The notes beneath the pieces are model-generated. The model worked only from the letters and a program-made list of their open reading frames with translations, was not told the origin of the DNA and did not search any database. Of a stretch of DNA of 37,527 nucleotides, positions 34,118 to 37,527 are shown piece by piece. The stretch covers positions 1 to 37,527 of the forward strand of contig JBATUR010000064.1 of assembly GCA_049671305.1 (NCBI GenBank), given 5' to 3'. The position numbers were made by a program, and so were the translations under genes. The DNA comes from CADCTM01 sp049671305. GTDB taxonomy: Bacteria > Cyanobacteriota > Cyanobacteriia > Cyanobacteriales > Coleofasciculaceae. Every line of letters begins with the position of its first letter. Positions within the stretch are counted from its first letter, which is position 1.

Positions 34118-34600
34118 ATGAATTCTTCCTACCAAAACTTTCTAATTCGCTCCTGGATGCCTGCTGATCGTGAAGCTGCCGCTGCCGTTATCAGGGATAC
34201 ATTAGCTGAATATGGACTAGGTTGGGAGCCAGCCGGGGCAGACAGAGACGTTTTAGAAGTGGAAGCGTCCTATATTGCTGTTGGTGGCGAGTTTTGGGTA
34301 GTTGAACAGCAGGGAAAGATAGTCGGAACTGCTGCTTATTATCCGGTGCAACGGGGTGAAATGGCGGTGGAAATTAGAAAAATGTATCTTTTACCAACTG
34401 CTAGGGGCAAGGGTTTGGGTAGATATTTATTGCAGGAGTTGGAAAAGGCGATCGCAATTCGAGGTTTCCAAACAATATGGGTTGAAACAGCAAGTGTCCT
34501 CAAAGAAGCCGTTAAGTTATACGAAAGTAGTGGTTATCTAGCAGCAACGGGTGTGGAGACAGACAGATGCGATCGCATTTATCTAAAATACCTTTCTTAG
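34118..34600 (+). CDS. GNAT-family N-acetyltransferase
   Basis: A 160-residue GNAT protein. Motif A is MYLLPTARGKGLGRYLL, in which RGKGLG is the Q/RxxGxG/A loop binding the acetyl-CoA pyrophosphate. Motif B follows as KLYESSGYL near the C-terminus. The N-terminal part matches the usual fold (VVEQQGKIVGTAAYYPV). The substrate (amino acid, polyamine, peptide or small molecule) cannot be assigned. It stands alone, between the pentapeptide gene and the convergent histidine kinase gene, and ends only 16 bp from the kinase stop. Confidence 0.85.
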   Translation: MNSSYQNFLIRSWMPADREAAAAVIRDTLAEYGLGWEPAGADRDVLEVEASYIAVGGEFWVVEQQGKIVGTAAYYPVQRGEMAVEIRKMYLLPTARGKGLGRYLLQELEKAIAIRGFQTIWVETASVLKEAVKLYESSGYLAATGVETDRCDRIYLKYLS

Positions 34601-34616
34601 TTTAATTTAATTTTGC

Positions 34617-36275
34617 TCAAGCCACACTTTCTACCAAATATTTGGAGGGTCGTAAACGTGGCTGTATTTGGTCTATTGCTTTATTTTTAACAGGTTTTAA
34701 GGGAATTTCAATCCAAAATTCAGCGCCTTGTCCTGGTACGGAATTGCACTTTAATATTCCGCCATGTTTTTCTACTATAATTTGATAGCTAATCGACAAA
34801 CCTAAACCTGTACCCTTACCAACTGGCTTGGTAGTAAAGAAGGGGTCAAATAAATGATTGATTACGGATTCACTCATCCCTAAGCCGTTGTCTTGAATCC
34901 GAATAATAACACTTTTTGCCCCTTGATTAGCGAGGTTATGGTCATGATTTTTACTTGCTTGCTGCAACTCAGAATTTTCTCTAATTTCGGTACTAATTTT
35001 AATTACACGATTTTCTTTGTGTTTTTCCAAAGCATCAATGCCATTGCTAAGGATATTCATAAAGACTTGATTTAGCTGGCTAGCGTAGCACTTAACTAAA
35101 GGCAAATCACCGTAGTTTTTAACAATTTCTATACCGCCATAGCTGCCTTGAGGTTTTAAGCGGTGTTGTAAAATTAGCAGAGTATTATCAATTCCCTCGT
35201 GGATATTGAAGGGTTTCATATCAGCTTGTTCAGTCCGGGAAAAATCTCGCAATGAACTAACAATTTGACTGATTCTATCGGCACCAATTTCCATAGAGTT
35301 TAAGACTTTTGGTAAGTCTTCTTTTAAAAAATCTAACTCAATCGCTTCAATTTCTTCTTGTATGGTTTCGCTTGTATTAGGATATTCTTCTTGATAGAGA
35401 TTTAATAAGTTTAAGAGGTCTTCGGCATAGCTGCTAATATGAGTCAAATTGCCGCTGATAAACGTGACTGGGTTATTAATTTCATGTGCTATACCAGCAA
35501 CTAATTGACCTAAACTGGACATTTTTTCCGTTTGAATTAGTTGCGCTTGGGTTTGTTGCAGCTTTCTTAAAGCGTCTTTTAAGCTTTGCGCTTGTGCTTT
35601 GGCAATTCTTGCAACTTCTTGGGTTTGAGTGTGAAGTTCGACATTGCCAATTACAATTGCTATTTGGTTACTGAGTGTTTGTAAGATCTCTAAATCAGCA
35701 TCAGTTAATCGTGGTCTTCTTAAGGTATCTTCGGTTTGATTACCAACAAACAGAATATGGTTTTTTTCATCTTGAATTGCAAAAGGTACAGCGATGAAAT
35801 AGTTGGTTTGAAACGTAGTTTCTAGTATTTCTGGATGTAGTTTTTTGGTTTGACTATTAATTAAAATCCCCTGGTTTTGTTGAGCTATTTGATTCAAAAA
35901 ATCCTTATTTGCTGCCTGTAAAGATTGAGAGTCTGTATATCCACAACTAGCAACGGGTAAGAAAGCATCATTTTCTTTTCTAAAAATAATCGCTTTATCA
36001 AAACCTACCTTTTCAAATAGATACTTAACAGTTATTGAGTAAATATGCCCAACTTCTTTAGCTGAGGCAATTTCTTGATACATCAATTGGATACATTTAA
36101 ATGTTTGGGAACGCTGATTGACTTTTACTTGTGCATCAAGTAAATTACCCTCTAATTGAGCGATATCTAATGTCAAGCTTTCCACTTCATCTTTATAGAA
36201 AGAATTTTCCTGCCGAAGTCTTTCTATTTCTGCTTGATAAGCTTGATTTTCTAATAGTAATTCTTGAGTCTTCAT
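34617..36275 (-). CDS. GAF-domain sensor histidine kinase coupled to FIST
   Basis: A 552-residue soluble histidine kinase. A coiled coil (about 1-55) is followed by a GAF domain (about 65-215), a second coiled coil (about 220-252) and a HisKA domain with the phospho-acceptor His264 in GIAHEINNP. The HATPase domain has the N-box MNILSNGIDAL, DNGLGM and GKGTGLGLS, so all kinase motifs are intact. There is no membrane segment. Its ATG shares one base with the TAA of the upstream FIST gene (TAATG), so the two are translationally coupled. FIST is a ligand-sensing domain often found with kinases, so it probably supplies the signal in trans. The partner response regulator is not in the window. Confidence 0.9.
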   Translation of the reverse strand: MKTQELLLENQAYQAEIERLRQENSFYKDEVESLTLDIAQLEGNLLDAQVKVNQRSQTFKCIQLMYQEIASAKEVGHIYSITVKYLFEKVGFDKAIIFRKENDAFLPVASCGYTDSQSLQAANKDFLNQIAQQNQGILINSQTKKLHPEILETTFQTNYFIAVPFAIQDEKNHILFVGNQTEDTLRRPRLTDADLEILQTLSNQIAIVIGNVELHTQTQEVARIAKAQAQSLKDALRKLQQTQAQLIQTEKMSSLGQLVAGIAHEINNPVTFISGNLTHISSYAEDLLNLLNLYQEEYPNTSETIQEEIEAIELDFLKEDLPKVLNSMEIGADRISQIVSSLRDFSRTEQADMKPFNIHEGIDNTLLILQHRLKPQGSYGGIEIVKNYGDLPLVKCYASQLNQVFMNILSNGIDALEKHKENRVIKISTEIRENSELQQASKNHDHNLANQGAKSVIIRIQDNGLGMSESVINHLFDPFFTTKPVGKGTGLGLSISYQIIVEKHGGILKCNSVPGQGAEFWIEIPLKPVKNKAIDQIQPRLRPSKYLVESVA

Positions 36276-37444
36276 TATTGAATTCCCACCATAACGCCTG
36301 TATAGTTGTGGAAGTAATTTTCTCCTCTGACAGGAGCAATTTCTCCCAATGTGAAAAAACCAATTAAGTTTTTCTGCCCTAAAACTTCTAGTAAACTTTT
36401 GACATCTACATCTGAGTCGCCAAAAAGATAAGATCCTCTCCCTACACAGTTAAAATAGAAATAAGTTGCTTCTTGGGGATGTTCAAGTTTATCAATAACT
36501 TGTTGTGCGACTATTTGAGTAGATTTTCTAACTTTAATTCTATCTCGGCGCGTAAATCTAACTTGGGAACCTACCGTAAGTTTTGCTCCTATTTGAATGC
36601 TGCCTTGTTCTTCATTAAAACCCATAATTGCTCTAGCAATAAGTTCATCTGAATCAGCTTGTGCAAAAGATTGTCCTAGTCCTAAAACATTGACTTGTAC
36701 AATATCAGAAAAGCGCTCTGATCCGATAAAAGATTTGAGAAGATCTAGTGCTGGTTGCTGATCAATTTCGTAGATAATGTTATCTTCTGCTTTGGTAATA
36801 GTTCGGTAATTACCAATTGGCTTACAACCATGACTTATACCTATTATGTAATCAAATTCACCAGTAATTAATACACCCGATACAGCATCGCTTAAGATTT
36901 CTTGGTTGCAAAATTGATAAGTTTTAGGTGCATGAAAGTCATTACTAGCTGTTCCTCCAATAAAATCGACATGATTACTAAATTTACTGCTAATACCACG
37001 AAAAAGTTTATCAGTGTTAACAGTTAAACCATCAGGAAAAAGCAACAATAGTTTTTTGTCAGATGCTGCTATTTTTAGTGAATTGAGCTGAGTGCCAATT
37101 TTTTCACCAACATCTTCTGCTTCCTGAGATAATCCTGGAATAATAAAAGGATGAAATTCCATCTGTTCTGATTTTAAACCCATCAAAGCAAAGGAATGAT
37201 TTGCCTCATCACAACCTAAATTAGTAATACTTCCTGCCCCTGAACATCCTGCAAGCGGTATATTTCCAGCAATTGAATAGATGCCTTGAATCAGTTTGTC
37301 TAGGTCATGTCCTACCGTTGCAAATAGGAGGAGAAAATCTGGTTTGTGTCCCTCCATTTTGCTGATAACTTCTTTCATGGCAGCTTCTCCTGCTGTCAAG
37401 GAGTCATCAATTCGACAATAGCTGACGGCTGATTTTAGAGACAT
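36275..37444 (-). CDS. FIST-domain sensory protein
   Basis: A 389-residue protein made of FIST-N (about 25-215) and FIST-C (about 225-370) domains and nothing else. Marks include the PLAGCSGAGSI turn, GFNEEQGSIQIGA and the C-terminal FFTLGEIAPV motif. FIST is a ligand-binding sensory domain, proposed for amino-acid-like ligands, in signalling proteins. Here it is a stand-alone subunit overlapping the histidine kinase gene by one base (TAATG), so the two are likely made in fixed ratio and act together. A perfect CRP-type palindrome lies 40-55 bp before its start. Confidence 0.9.
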   Translation of the reverse strand: MSLKSAVSYCRIDDSLTAGEAAMKEVISKMEGHKPDFLLLFATVGHDLDKLIQGIYSIAGNIPLAGCSGAGSITNLGCDEANHSFALMGLKSEQMEFHPFIIPGLSQEAEDVGEKIGTQLNSLKIAASDKKLLLLFPDGLTVNTDKLFRGISSKFSNHVDFIGGTASNDFHAPKTYQFCNQEILSDAVSGVLITGEFDYIIGISHGCKPIGNYRTITKAEDNIIYEIDQQPALDLLKSFIGSERFSDIVQVNVLGLGQSFAQADSDELIARAIMGFNEEQGSIQIGAKLTVGSQVRFTRRDRIKVRKSTQIVAQQVIDKLEHPQEATYFYFNCVGRGSYLFGDSDVDVKSLLEVLGQKNLIGFFTLGEIAPVRGENYFHNYTGVMVGIQ

Positions 37445-37483
37445 AACTTAACTCAATCCAGACTTTTTTGGGAAGTTCTGATA

Positions 37484-37499
37484 TGTGATATAGATCACA
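37484..37499. promoter_or_regulatory. CRP-type palindrome before the FIST operon
   Basis: TGTGA-TATAGA-TCACA is a perfect match to the CRP/SyCRP1 consensus TGTGA-N6-TCACA. Its centre is about 48 bp from the FIST ATG. For a class II promoter (-41.5) the start site would lie almost at the ATG, so it may act as a repressor site, or serve a divergent gene beyond the window edge. cAMP control is inferred from the motif only. Confidence 0.6.
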
Positions 37500-37527
37500 T
37501 TTTCTAGAACTTTTTCTCTTTTTTTTT

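Noticed and set aside
1..37527. tRNA or rRNA genes
   Set aside because: No cloverleaf with a T-loop signature or rRNA-like stretch was found in any intergenic region by reading.

Overview
The window is chromosomal DNA from a cyanobacterium. The evidence is the many HIP1 octamers (GCGATCGC), a group 1 sigma factor of cyanobacterial SigA type, a one-helix high-light-inducible protein with a perfect HLR1 (RpaB-type) site, and several families that are typical of or restricted to cyanobacteria: DUF4330, the pentapeptide/membrane protein, and the giant kinase-ATPase-GAF-cyclase. The large regulatory proteins, the MiaE gene and the palindromic repeats fit a large-genome filamentous or Chroococcidiopsis-like lineage. 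I cannot name the genus from sequence alone.

Layout. (1) 1-5.0 kb is a copper-handling island. A CopM-like double-DUF305 lipoprotein (minus strand) diverges from a 21-cysteine Csp-type copper-storage protein. A CopZ-like chaperone, a CopA Cu+ ATPase and a membrane-anchored cupredoxin follow. Two kinds of copper-type control element are visible: paired ATGAA direct repeats (TTCAT on the copM strand) between copM and csp, and a MerR-type promoter with a long spacer and dyad before copZ. No regulator gene for either lies in the window. (2) 5.2-8.7 kb holds a CPA1 Na+/H+ antiporter, a single-domain fasciclin protein and a GH13 amylase. (3) 8.9-11.0 kb holds a subtilisin-like protease followed by a 90-residue protein that resembles the protease's own propeptide. 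(4) 11.0-19.2 kb holds a histidine-kinase-like protein lacking the phospho-acceptor His, a GH15/phosphorylase-kinase-like protein, hli, sigA with a 0.9-kb upstream region, a CE4 deacetylase and a lipoprotein. (5) 19.2-24.7 kb is one 1811-codon gene coding for Ser/Thr kinase, AAA ATPase, GAF and class III cyclase domains, interrupted in frame by palindromic repeat sequence. (6) 24.7-34.6 kb has gene remnants, conserved hypotheticals, an alpha/beta-hydrolase-fold protein with a degenerate triad, DUF4330, an M48 protease, a PPP phosphatase, MiaE, a composite palindromic repeat, a pentapeptide-repeat membrane protein and a GNAT acetyltransferase. (7) 34.6-37.5 kb is a translationally coupled FIST sensor/histidine kinase pair, preceded by a perfect CRP-type palindrome.

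How parts may work together. The copper genes form a plausible sense, bind, export and store module spanning periplasm and cytosol. The protease and the stand-alone propeptide-like protein look like an enzyme and a trans-acting folding factor or inhibitor. The CRP-type site before FIST, together with a class III cyclase elsewhere in the window, makes cAMP control of that operon worth testing, although the two loci are 12 kb apart. I found no tRNA, rRNA, CRISPR array or intact insertion sequence.
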